DNA of 64,000 bases from CAVZTX01 sp963778375 (GTDB lineage: Bacteria; Chloroflexota; Ktedonobacteria; Ktedonobacterales; Ktedonobacteraceae), in assembly GCA_963778375.1 (NCBI GenBank), contig CAVZTX010000028.1, positions 248,001-312,000 on the forward strand. The letters are read 5' to 3'. Each line of letters starts with the position of its first letter. The stretch's first letter is position 1. The translations under genes were made by a program, and so were the position numbers. Positions 9,651 through 17,801 of the stretch are shown one piece after another. The notes beneath the pieces are model-generated. The model saw only the letters and a list, made by a program, of their open reading frames with translations, searched no databases and was not told the origin of the DNA.

Positions 9651-9712
9651 CCTGTAGGGGCAAGGGGCGGTGTGGTGTTGGGAAGGGGCCTTGTGCTTGC
9701 CCGTTGCGGGAA
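9651..9712. repeat. Diverged copy of the GTAGGGGC-type repeat
   Basis: Starts CCTGTAGGGGCA and later has GGCCTTGTGCTTGCCC, with a G-rich insertion between. A short frame across it (9612-9800) is not a gene. Confidence 0.5.
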
Positions 9713-9780
9713 CCGAACGATGATGGGCTTTGCCTCGTTAGCGATAATTTACATGCCCTTGTTGACGCTTCTCATCCACA

Positions 9781-9809
9781 TTGTCATCAAAGCTGAATAA
9801 AGGTATAAT
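9781..9809 (+). promoter_or_regulatory. Sigma-70-type promoter of the TIR gene
   Basis: TTGTCA at 9781-9786, a 17-base spacer and a perfect TATAAT at 9804-9809. Predicted transcription start is near 9816, about 37 bases before the ATG. Confidence 0.7.
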
Positions 9810-9852
9810 AAGCACTACCGCATCTCGCAAACAGATAGATGGAGAATTTTAA

Positions 9853-10809
9853 ATGGGGTATGTGGAAATGCCTATAGAAATCTTTTGCTGCTACGCACGT
9901 AAAGATCACGAGTTTTTACAACATCTCAAAGCTCATCTTATGCCGCTTCAAAGAGAAGGCATCATCACTATATGGAGTGACACTGACATCAATGCAGGCA
10001 AACAATGGGAAGATGAAATTACAAAGCATCTGAATACCGCGCAGATCATTTTACTATTAGTGAGCCCAGACTTCATGATGTCAGAATACATCTATAGCAA
10101 GGAGATGAAACGAGCTATAGAGCGGCATAAACGGGGAGAAGCAACCGTCATTCCTATTATCTTACGTTGGGTTAGCTGGCAAAGAACACCTATTGGCCAG
10201 TTACAAGCTTTGCCGAAAGATGGTAGACCCATTAAAAATTGGCAGGATGAAGACGAAGCATTTTATGACACTGTAGAAGGTATTATAAAAGTTATCGAGG
10301 GGATAGAGAGGAACAAACCAGCCGGTTCTTCCCCAATATCGTCTTCCCCAACGTCAATAGCTACTCATAAAGCTGTCTTATACCAACTTTTTTTTGCTGA
10401 TTTGCTAGAGCGTCTAAAAACTACTCATCCTGGCATCACCAACGCCAAGAAAACTCAACAACAACCTTTCTGGTGGTTTGGCGCTGGTAAAACAGGATTT
10501 AACTTTGAATGGATCTTCACTAAAAGTGCACTAAGAACCGGATTAAGCATAAATATCCCTAATAATCGTGATGCAACTAAAAAAGCTTTCGACGCTCTTT
10601 TTGAACAACAGGCAGCTATTGAGAAGGAGTTTGGTCAACCCTTAGTTTGGGAGCGATTAGAGGGAAAAGAGAGTCGCATTTCTCTGATTAGGCAAGCAAC
10701 AATTGCTGACCCCCCTGATGAACTCGAACAAACAAAGCAATGGGCCGTAGAAACTATGTTGAAGTTCGTAGATGTGTTCAAGGAACGAATAAAAATGTTA
10801 CCAACTTAA
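9853..10809 (+). CDS. TIR domain-DUF4268 fusion protein (candidate defence protein)
   Basis: 318 residues. Residues 6-150 form a TIR domain: IEIFCCYARKDHEF at strand A, W-x-D-E-I after the BB region, and Glu84 in YSKEMKRA at the position of the catalytic glutamate of NAD-cleaving TIR enzymes. A Ser/Pro-rich linker (about 155-172) leads to a C-terminal domain (about 175-315) resembling DUF4268 (F.FEWIF..., WERLEGKESRI). That domain also occurs in restriction-like and other defence proteins. GGAG precedes the ATG, and a strong promoter lies upstream. By family logic the TIR would deplete NAD+ once the C-terminal part senses a trigger; this is inference. The gene next door is a decayed pentapeptide-repeat gene. 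Confidence 0.8.
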   Translation: MGYVEMPIEIFCCYARKDHEFLQHLKAHLMPLQREGIITIWSDTDINAGKQWEDEITKHLNTAQIILLLVSPDFMMSEYIYSKEMKRAIERHKRGEATVIPIILRWVSWQRTPIGQLQALPKDGRPIKNWQDEDEAFYDTVEGIIKVIEGIERNKPAGSSPISSSPTSIATHKAVLYQLFFADLLERLKTTHPGITNAKKTQQQPFWWFGAGKTGFNFEWIFTKSALRTGLSINIPNNRDATKKAFDALFEQQAAIEKEFGQPLVWERLEGKESRISLIRQATIADPPDELEQTKQWAVETMLKFVDVFKERIKMLPT

Positions 10810-10946
10810 GCTTCTCCACAAGTGACCATCGCATGGCCTTTGCTTCCTTTTGCAATATGCCACCACATGCGTTCATTCCTCGCACGAGGTATACTATTCT
10901 CAACCTTATAAACATAACAAGACTAGCTCTAAGCGAGGATAAGCTA

Positions 10947-11924
10947 ATGGCAAACAGGAACATCTCGATATCCTCAAACAAGGGGTAGAGGTATGGAACA
11001 AGTGGAGAAGAGAACACCCCAACATACGACCCAGATTTCAGCACGGCTAATCTTCAGGGAAATTACCCTCAGCTAACGCTGACTTCAGTTATGCCAACCT
11101 CCAAAGAACTGACCTCAGCGGTGCTAATTTCAATGAGCTTTGCTTATCTACGAGGTGCTGACCTACACGGCTGCCGATGCTCACTAGCGCCTATCTCCGT
11201 GGAGCTTACTTGGGTAGAAGCGATCTTAGCAGTGCCTCTCTTATGGGAGCCGTATTAATTGATACAAATTTGGAACAAGCAAACCTTGTAGATTGCCCGT
11301 TTATGGAATATCTGCTTGGGATGTACAATTGGAAGGAACAATACAGTTCAATCTCGTAATCACCTTCCCGATCAACCCCAGATTACTGTTGATAATCTTG
11401 AAGTCGCCCAGTTCATCTACCTCTTACTGAACAACAAAAAATCCGCGATGTCATCGACACTATCACCTCCAAAGTCGTCCTCATCTTAGGCCGCTTCACC
11501 CCTGACCGCAAGGTCATCTTAGATGCCCTGAAAGACGAACTCCGCAAGCGCAACTACCTCCCCGTCCTCTTCGACTTCGACAAACCCGCCAGCCGAGACC
11601 TCACAGAAACAATCTCTACGTTAGCTCATCTCGCCCGTTTCATCATCGTCGATATCACCGATCCCAGAAGTGCATCCCCAAGAAGTAGCCCCATCATCCC
11701 TCGACAATTGTTCCCGATCAGCCATCAGTACCCTTCAACCGCTAATCATTGATGCAAAGCTACCGAAAGACACGAATATGCCATGTTTGAGGATTTGAGA
11801 AGGCGATATTCACTGGGTTCTTCCAACCTATCGCTATCAGGATGACCGCAGACCTCACTTGCATCTCTATAAAGAACATATTATTGCTCCTGCCGAACAG
11901 AAGGCAAAAGAGTTAGCACAGTGA
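10947..11924 (+). pseudogene. Decayed pentapeptide-repeat protein gene
   Basis: The ATG at 10947 starts a frame that matches known pentapeptide-repeat proteins only after several frame changes: a leader (HLDILKQGVEVWNKW), then repeats (ANADFSYANLQRTDLSGANF; later YLRGAYLGRSDLSSASL), then a C-terminal alpha/beta domain (VDNLEVAQFIYLLL, VVLILGRFTPDRKVILDALK, LAHLARFIIVDITDP). It finishes with IIAPAEQKAKELAQ and a TGA at 11922-11924. At least four indels lie between, so this is true decay rather than one sequencing slip. In intact relatives the C-terminal domain is often found with TIR-like proteins, so it may once have worked with the TIR gene 137 bases upstream. Confidence 0.75.
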
Positions 11925-11948
11925 GAAGCTACTCAGTGTAAGCAAGTT

Positions 11949-12431
11949 CTACAGTTGAAACTCTACCTCTGCCGCAATAGTAACCGCGTTATTCAGTGGT
12001 AATGTCGCCATGCCTACAGCTATGCGAGCATGCTGCCCAATCTCCGGCCCATACAGTTCAAGTATCAGGTCCGAGAAGCCATTGATGGCATTGGTTGTCT
12101 GTGCATAACCAGGTTCAGCATTGACCATCCCGTACACCATCAACCAGGCCGTCACGCGATCGAGATCACCAAGTTCCCGCTTGAGACTGCCAAGCACGGA
12201 AAGAGCCGTGGATCGAGCCGCCTGCTGGGCAGCTTCCAGGGAAACCTCGGTCGGGACTTTCCCAAAGGGACCAGGAAATGAGCCGTCAGGAGCTTGAGCT
12301 GAATGCCCAGACACGTAGATCCGATTACCGCGTACACGTGTCCAGGCGAACGAAAATTTGATGCCTGGCGGAGCACTGGGGGCTGCGGGAAGTACAAGTC
12401 CGAGTTCTTGGAGCTTTGCTTCAATCTGCAT
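11949..12431 (-). CDS. RidA family protein
   Basis: 160 residues from the ATG at 12431, chosen for AAGGAGAG eight bases upstream (an ATG six codons earlier has none). It carries RidA/YjgF features: NRIYVSGHSAQAPDG near the N-terminus, AAQQAARSTALSVLGSLKRELGDLDRV in parts across the middle, and ARIAVGMATLPLNNAVTIAAEVEF at the end. The usual arginine of deaminase members (G.AR....V..LP) is represented by ARIAVGMATLP, as in the YjgH-like subgroup. Role by family: enamine/imine hydrolysis or a related ligand-binding function in the cytoplasm. It is followed on the same strand by a GlsB-type gene upstream, separated by a stem-loop. Confidence 0.85.
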   Translation of the reverse strand: MQIEAKLQELGLVLPAAPSAPPGIKFSFAWTRVRGNRIYVSGHSAQAPDGSFPGPFGKVPTEVSLEAAQQAARSTALSVLGSLKRELGDLDRVTAWLMVYGMVNAEPGYAQTTNAINGFSDLILELYGPEIGQHARIAVGMATLPLNNAVTIAAEVEFQL

Positions 12432-12459
12432 CGATGACTCTCCTTTCATTTAGGACAAG

Positions 12460-12482
12460 AAATATCCCGCTCTGGGATATTT
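12460..12482. terminator. Stem-loop after the GlsB-type gene
   Basis: Perfect nine-base arms AAATATCCC / GGGATATTT with a five-base loop, directly behind the stop at 12484. No strong T-run follows on the minus strand, so termination is likely but imperfect. Confidence 0.5.
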
Positions 12483-12483
12483 A

Positions 12484-12792
12484 TTACCGGCGACGCCTTC
12501 TTCTTCGCCCCCTACGGCCGGTAAGCGCACGCAGGACCGCGATCAGGATCAAAGCCCCAATCAACGCAATGATGATACTTCCAATCAACCCGGTCGAACC
12601 GCCAAAGCCCAGAGCGCTTGCGATCACGCCTCCAATAAATGCACCAATAATACCGACAATGATATCACCCACAATGCCGTAACCACCGCCGCGCATAATC
12701 ATGCTGGCGAGGAAGCCTGCAATCAAGCCAACAATCAGCCATGCAAGCAGTCCACCTGGTTGAAGAGTTAGGCCTAATACTAACGATGCCAT
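12484..12792 (-). CDS. GlsB/YeaQ/YmgE family small membrane protein
   Basis: 102 residues, AAGGAG before the ATG, three hydrophobic glycine-rich segments (GGLLAWLIVGLIAGFLAS; DIIVGIIGAFIGG) and a strikingly arginine-rich tail of about a dozen residues. Very close to the 6815-7114 paralogue. Stress-associated membrane protein family; biochemical function unknown. Confidence 0.87.
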   Translation of the reverse strand: MASLVLGLTLQPGGLLAWLIVGLIAGFLASMIMRGGGYGIVGDIIVGIIGAFIGGVIASALGFGGSTGLIGSIIIALIGALILIAVLRALTGRRGRRRRRRR

Positions 12793-12955
12793 AATACATT
12801 CTCCTTACTGGTTGTTTCTGCGCAGGTCGGCGAGTGGACGAAGAGAGTCGTTCATCATGACGCCTACGACTACTTATAAGTATATCTAATAATGCTGAGT
12901 TTGTCATCCTCTGGCGCAACCAAAACTATATCTCACTCGCTTACTCGCTCATTCT

Positions 12956-14273
12956 TCATTTGGAGTGATCAGCTTTAGCCTCGTATTTTTCAGGCTCCTT
13001 AGGTTTGGGCAACCATAGGAAGACATGGGTCGGTTGCATCGTCTCTTCCACCACCGTCACCAACCTCTCACTCAAGTGCGTCAAATCGACCTCTCCACGC
13101 AGCGACATGCTAAAGGCTGCCAGTATCTTGCTCGCATCATACTTACGGCGGTAGAAGCGGCGATCAATGACGTTTTGGATACGCTTGCGTAAGGGCTGGA
13201 AGAGTGCTCTGATAACCAGTGTGGAGACGACGATGGCGATACTGTTGTCACCGCTGATGCCATGTAGGAGCGCCTGCAAACCAAGAATCAGCCCAACGTA
13301 GACCGCGGTCAGAATGACCGTGAGCGTACCATAGACCAGCGTGCGATTGATCAGCACATCGATGTCCCAGAGCCGGTAGCGCATAATAGCGATCCCCAGT
13401 GTGATTGGAATCGCCAGCATCAAGCACATGATGAGGCCCACCTCAAGTGCGAAAGCAAGTGAACTTGCTCCACCCAATCCTGGAAGCAAGACGAAATAAT
13501 AGAGCAAACGCGGCCCAATGTTGCCTACAACAGCGATCACCACACCGAACAGCGCCCATTTAGTCTGCTGTCGCTGCTGGATTGTGGATACATAGCGATA
13601 ACGGTACACCTGGATTCCCATCACCTCCACCACAAAGCTAAAAAAGAGCGTGAGGCTGAGTACAGATCGATCCAGTCCCCACGATGGAAGCAGAATAACA
13701 ATGACCCAATAGCCAACCATGACCAAAGCCAGCCAGCGTGTCCAACGTGGCGCAAACTGTCCATCGGGAAATACAAATCCGCAGAGCAAAAGGCTACCGT
13801 TCCCAAGAGCAGACAAAGTGGGGATTAACCACGACCAGCCGGAAGGAAGTGCTTGCAAGGTGATATTTGCGAACCCAAAGGGAAGCATCATCAGAGCAAA
13901 TGAGGTAATCAGCGCCACGCGCTCGACTCGACTTCCGCCAGAAAAGCAGCACACCCACAACAGCATAGCTGAATTGAAAGAGCAGGCAACCTCCAACCAT
14001 GTATGTGGCATAAAAGTCGAGGGACAGGCCCCATGTCCGAAGTGTATGCACATCTCCAGGGGTCAATTGACCGGTAAACGTTTGCACGTCAGAAGCATGC
14101 AGCAGATGAAGTGCGGCAAAAAATGCGGGGACATGAGCGACCAACAAGGCATACACTGGCACAACAATGGCGATCCATGCCATGCGTGCAAACAGTAACC
14201 AGGGCCTCTGTAAGCGTGCATGAGGCGCATGTATGCCTCTATTAGTTTTCTTCGATGTTCGTGAAAGGCTCAT
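12956..14273 (-). pseudogene. Multi-helix membrane sensor-like protein without kinase domain, frameshifted
   Basis: The first part runs from the ATG at 14273 (AGAAGAG upstream) in one frame to about 13925; the rest runs in another frame to the stop at 12956. One surplus base around 13918-13930 explains the break. Joined, it gives about 438 residues with roughly ten hydrophobic segments (VVPVYALLVAHVPAF..., ALMMLPFGFANITLQ, then LWDIDVLINRTLVYG and LFQPLRKRIQNVIDRRF). It ends in a short GAF-like stretch (VDLTHLSERLVTVVEETMQP). This is the N-terminal half of a histidine-kinase family in which the kinase core is missing; such short forms are common in Ktedonobacteria. The ligand is unknown. The frameshift may be a sequencing error. 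Confidence 0.65.
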
Positions 14274-14586
14274 GATCTCTTCTCTAGAACTCCAGCTCAA
14301 ACGCTATCACATAATGCATCTCTTTGCCAGAGTATACAGAACACACAGCGAAACCACCCCTGTAGAATCACCTGTTGTCATTACTAGTATTTCACTCTTA
14401 CGTCCTGATAGTTTCCTGAAATGGGTAGTCTTGCGCATAATTTTCTGCGCCTTCTGGCATATCCTTTAGATAACGATGAATCTTCCCAGGTCTTAAAAAA
14501 GTATACAACCAGCGTTTACCATCTAGAACAACTCTATATAAACATAAAAAAGACGAAAAGCTCTGAATGAAGAAAGGATAAAAATA
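14274..14586. other. Intergenic region between divergent genes
   Basis: 313 AT-rich bases between the sensor-like gene and the 14587 gene. Apart from the possible remnant at 14398-14541 I see no gene. GAAAGGA at about 14572 is the ribosome site of the plus-strand gene. Confidence 0.4.
14398..14541 (-). pseudogene. Possible 3' remnant of an unidentified gene
   Basis: A minus-strand frame reads LDGKRWLYTFLRPGKIHRYL and continues KDMPEGAENYAQDYPFQE to a stop at 14398. The composition is protein-like and no other gene covers it, but there is no start codon with a ribosome site in this frame. I do not recognise the family. Confidence 0.25.
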
Positions 14587-15120
14587 ATGTACTATCGGAT
14601 AGCAATCCAGGCCAGTGATCAAGCCAGTTGGAAATGGAAATCAACCCCTTTGACATCTTTGGAGGCGCTCTTACAGCTCCTTCGACTCTATAGCCCTATT
14701 CCGCAGGATCGCTTGCGAGTCTTCACAGCCCCTTCTCGCCAGGAAATGGATGTAATGCTGGCACAAGAAAACAATGGCATGTCCAACAACTCTCACACCG
14801 CTGAACAGTTTCTAATCCAGAGAGGCTTCCGTTCACAGAGCAGCAAGCAGGAAGGCTCAAACGGAAGAACACAACAGCCACAGAGTAGAAGGGCAATCAC
14901 AATCACACTTCCTCCCTTGGTGATCCCAACCACCCCTGCTGAAGCTCCACTCGCGGAGCAGGGCCTAAGTGCAATGGAGAAGATGCGCCTGGAATTGGAA
15001 ATGGGAAACGGTGGTGACCATAATCAACCCTACACCTTCGCTTTGCCAGCCTCAATGCCGCAGGTTTTAGCCTGGACCAAATTACTTGTCCGCATCCAGC
15101 ACGGCGAACTGCTCCCTTAA
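14587..15120 (+). CDS. Hypothetical protein (Ktedonobacteria-type family)
   Basis: 177 residues, GAAAGGA before the ATG. The N-terminus (YYRIAIQASD...WKWKSTPLTSLEALLQLLR) and the end (GGDHNQPYTFALPASMPQVLAWTKLL) are typical ends of a family I associate with Ktedonobacteria. The middle (about 65-130) is low-complexity, rich in Ser, Gln and Pro. No catalytic motif, signal or membrane segment. Function unknown. It ends 59 bases before the mutase gene, which has its own promoter. Confidence 0.7.
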   Translation: MYYRIAIQASDQASWKWKSTPLTSLEALLQLLRLYSPIPQDRLRVFTAPSRQEMDVMLAQENNGMSNNSHTAEQFLIQRGFRSQSSKQEGSNGRTQQPQSRRAITITLPPLVIPTTPAEAPLAEQGLSAMEKMRLELEMGNGGDHNQPYTFALPASMPQVLAWTKLLVRIQHGELLP

Positions 15121-15141
15121 GCCACGCCATCCCTCACAATA

Positions 15142-15150
15142 TGCTATAAT
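15142..15150 (+). promoter_or_regulatory. Extended -10 promoter of the mutase gene
   Basis: TGCTATAAT: a perfect TATAAT (15145-15150) with the TG extension. No clear -35 is seen, as is usual for extended -10 promoters. Predicted start near 15157, 23 bases before the ATG. Confidence 0.55.
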
Positions 15151-15179
15151 GCTCTCTGCATGGAAAGAGAGACGATAGC

Positions 15180-16847
15180 ATGGAAAATCATGTGAGCAAA
15201 AACGCCGAAGAGTGGCGCAACACGACCGCTCACACGGCAAAGGAAAAAACAGCACAGCGGCAGAAACAGTTCGCCACAAGTTCCGGCATCGAGGTGCCGG
15301 ACCTATCCAGCACAGAAGACATGCAGGGCTTTGATCCTCATGCTCAACTGGGCTACCCCGGCGAATTTCCTTTCACACGCGGCATTCACCCCGGCATGTA
15401 TCGCTCCCGACTCTGGACGATGCGTCAGTATGCCGGCTTTGCAACTGCTGAAGAATCGAATAAACGTTACCATTTCCTGCTCTCACATGGTACAACCGGT
15501 CTCTCAGTGGCCTTCGACCTGCCCACGCAAATGGGTTATGACGCGGATCATCCCCTCTCCGAGGGCGAAGTTGGCAAAGTCGGCGTCTCGATCTCCAGCC
15601 TGGAAGATATGGAAACGCTGCTGCATGACCTGCCACTGGAACGTATCAGCACGTCCATGACCATCAATGCCACCGCCAGCATCTTGCTCGCCCTCTACAT
15701 CGCCGTTGCCAAAAAGACCGGCGCTGAGGTGAGTAAACTCACCGGCACCGTACAAAACGATGTCTTGAAAGAGTATATAGCGCGTGGCACCTATATCTAT
15801 CCGCCGCAGTATTCGATGCGCATTATCACCGACATGTTCGGCTACTGCGCCGAGAATTTGCCGCGCTGGAACCCGATCAGTATCAGCGGATATCACATAC
15901 GCGAGGCAGGCTCAACCGCGGTCCAGGAGGTCGCCTTCACCCTTTCCAACGCCATCAGCTACGTGCAAGCCGCACTTGACGCCGGACTGGATGTTGATAC
16001 CTTCGCGGGTCGGCTGTCCTTCTTTTTCAACAGCCACAATAACCTGCTGGAAGAGGTTGCTAAATTCCGGGCTGCCCGGCGCATGTGGGCACACATTATG
16101 CAGGATCGCTTTCATGCACAGGACCCGCGCTCGATGATGCTGCGCTTCCATACGCAGACGGCGGGTTCAACGCTGACCGCCCAGCAACCCGATAACAACA
16201 TCGTACGAACCGCCTACCAGGCGCTAGCCGCCGTTCTTGGAGGCACTCAATCCCTGCATACCAATTCCAAGGATGAGGCGCTTTCGCTTCCCACCGAAGA
16301 TGCGGTACGCATTGCATTGCGCACGCAGCAGATTCTCGGCTACGAGAGCGGCGTGGCCGATGTCGTAGACCCATTAGCAGGCTCATATTATGTCGAGTAC
16401 CTGACCGACAGTATAGAGCAACGAGCCTGGGACTACATCCGCCAGATTGATGCACTTGGTGGCAGCGTACACGCCATCGAACGTGGTTTTATGCAAGCAG
16501 AGATCGAGCAGGCCGCGTACGACTACCAGCGCGCTCTGGAACAACAGCAGGCTATCGTCGTTGGCGTCAACCGCTTCACGCAAGAGGAGGAGCAGCGCCC
16601 AATCTTGCTGCGCGTCGATCCCGAAGCGGGCAGACGGCAAGCGGCAAAGCTCGCCGCCCTCCGTGAACGGCGCAACAATGAGCATGTGCAACAGGCACTG
16701 GCCGCCCTGGAACACGGAGCAGCAGGCACCGAGAACCTCATGCCGCTCATTATCGCAGCCGTCGAAGCATACGCCACCCTTGGAGAAATCAGTGATGCCA
16801 TGCGTCACGTCTTTGGCGAACAACACGAATTCCGTAGCATAGAATAG
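15180..16847 (+). CDS. Acyl-CoA mutase large (catalytic) subunit, methylmalonyl-CoA mutase type
   Basis: 555 residues, the TIM-barrel part of B12-dependent acyl-CoA mutases: FPFTRGIHPGMYRSRLWT, RQYAGF (Tyr84), SVAFDLPTQMGYD, LTGTVQNDVLKEY, YSMRII (Arg214), and SGYHIREAGS with His239. Tyr84 and Arg214 correspond to the residues that select methylmalonyl-CoA over isobutyryl-CoA in characterised enzymes, so methylmalonyl-CoA is the likelier substrate, by analogy. The B12-binding domain is absent, so a separate small subunit is needed; none is in the window. Role: interconversion of succinyl- and methylmalonyl-CoA (propionate pathway), cytoplasmic. AGAGAG precedes the ATG. It is four bases ahead of the racemase gene and probably co-transcribed with it. 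Confidence 0.88.
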   Translation: MENHVSKNAEEWRNTTAHTAKEKTAQRQKQFATSSGIEVPDLSSTEDMQGFDPHAQLGYPGEFPFTRGIHPGMYRSRLWTMRQYAGFATAEESNKRYHFLLSHGTTGLSVAFDLPTQMGYDADHPLSEGEVGKVGVSISSLEDMETLLHDLPLERISTSMTINATASILLALYIAVAKKTGAEVSKLTGTVQNDVLKEYIARGTYIYPPQYSMRIITDMFGYCAENLPRWNPISISGYHIREAGSTAVQEVAFTLSNAISYVQAALDAGLDVDTFAGRLSFFFNSHNNLLEEVAKFRAARRMWAHIMQDRFHAQDPRSMMLRFHTQTAGSTLTAQQPDNNIVRTAYQALAAVLGGTQSLHTNSKDEALSLPTEDAVRIALRTQQILGYESGVADVVDPLAGSYYVEYLTDSIEQRAWDYIRQIDALGGSVHAIERGFMQAEIEQAAYDYQRALEQQQAIVVGVNRFTQEEEQRPILLRVDPEAGRRQAAKLAALRERRNNEHVQQALAALEHGAAGTENLMPLIIAAVEAYATLGEISDAMRHVFGEQHEFRSIE

Positions 16848-16851
16848 AAGT

Positions 16852-17793
16852 ATGCTGTATAGTATGAAAGACAACGTCGGGGCCTCAGCGGAGCGAAGCG
16901 GAGCGTATATCAATCCTTCGCGCCCATCGCCGATGTATCGACCAGAACCAAGTCAACTTGAAAGGCTAGAGATAGCACGAAATCCAGAGGCCCCCATCGG
17001 GGTTTTCAATTCAGGAGCAGGAGGGCTAACTATCCTCTCAGCACTACGAAAAGAATTACCTTCTGAGCATTATATCTATTTCGGTGATACAGGACACTGC
17101 CCATACGGTGTTCGCAGCGATGCCGAGATCACCGAATTGTCGCTGCGTGGTAATCGCTTTCTGATCTCGCAAGGCGTCAAACTGATCGTAGTCGCCTGTA
17201 ATACCGCCTCACAGGCCGCGCTTTCCACATTACGCGCGACCTTCTCAATCCCCTTTGTTGGAGTCGTTCCCGCGGTAAAACCGGCAGCACAAAAGACGAA
17301 GAAAGGGCGTATCGGTATCGCCGCCACCAATCAGGCGGCCAAGGCCCTCTATTTACGTCAACTCATTGACGAGTTCGCAGAAGGTATCTCCGCGTATGCC
17401 GTCGGTTGCCCAGAGCTGGTAACACTGGTTGAACATGGCGAGCTAGATGGCCCCGTAGTGGAGGAAACAGTGAAGCATGCTCTGCAACCCCTTCTATCGG
17501 AAGATGTTGATGTAATTGTGCTTGGCTGCACACATTTTCCTGCACTGCGCCCTGTAATTGAACGTGTTACCCAGCACGCAGTGCAGATTATTGATAGCGG
17601 ATTTGCCGTAGCGCGTCGCACGCATGTAGTCTTGGAGGCAGAGAGCCTGCTCGCTCCCGCCAGCCAGAATAACACAAGTAGCTCGGAAAGTGGTAAACTC
17701 GATGTCTGGTGCAGTGGAGACCCCACGGCTTTTAGTGAAGTAGCCAGTAAAATACTAGGGTATACCGTCATTGCCCATCAATCTCAAATATAA
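16852..17793 (+). CDS. murI: Glutamate racemase
   Basis: 313 residues. Both catalytic cysteines are present: Cys116 in VVACNTAS and Cys226 in LGCTHFPAL. FGDTGHCPYG and IGIAATNQAA also fit. It makes D-glutamate for peptidoglycan. Oddities: the first motif reads VFNSGAGG, so the highly conserved Asp of (I/V)FDSG is Asn53; and the N-terminus has about 45 extra residues, part of which (bases 16919-16940) is a copy of the dispersed repeat also seen in the MFS gene. The true start could therefore be internal, for example the ATG at 16933, but no better ribosome site is visible. It follows the mutase gene by 4 bases. It could have reduced activity if the Asn is real. Confidence 0.83.
   Translation: MLYSMKDNVGASAERSGAYINPSRPSPMYRPEPSQLERLEIARNPEAPIGVFNSGAGGLTILSALRKELPSEHYIYFGDTGHCPYGVRSDAEITELSLRGNRFLISQGVKLIVVACNTASQAALSTLRATFSIPFVGVVPAVKPAAQKTKKGRIGIAATNQAAKALYLRQLIDEFAEGISAYAVGCPELVTLVEHGELDGPVVEETVKHALQPLLSEDVDVIVLGCTHFPALRPVIERVTQHAVQIIDSGFAVARRTHVVLEAESLLAPASQNNTSSSESGKLDVWCSGDPTAFSEVASKILGYTVIAHQSQI
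16919..16940 (+). repeat. Dispersed repeat inside the racemase gene
   Basis: Exactly the same 22 bases as 8213-8234 in the MFS gene, including the GCCGATGTATCG core. Here it lies in the non-conserved N-terminal extension. Confidence 0.6.
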
Positions 17794-17801
17794 GGAGGAC
17801 C

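Noticed and set aside
9612..9800. 62-residue plus-strand ORF
   Set aside because: It runs through a diverged repeat and an intergenic region, with no ribosome site and no protein-like composition.
13719..14198. 159-residue plus-strand ORF
   Set aside because: Antisense to the frameshifted sensor gene, with no ribosome site and no family resemblance.
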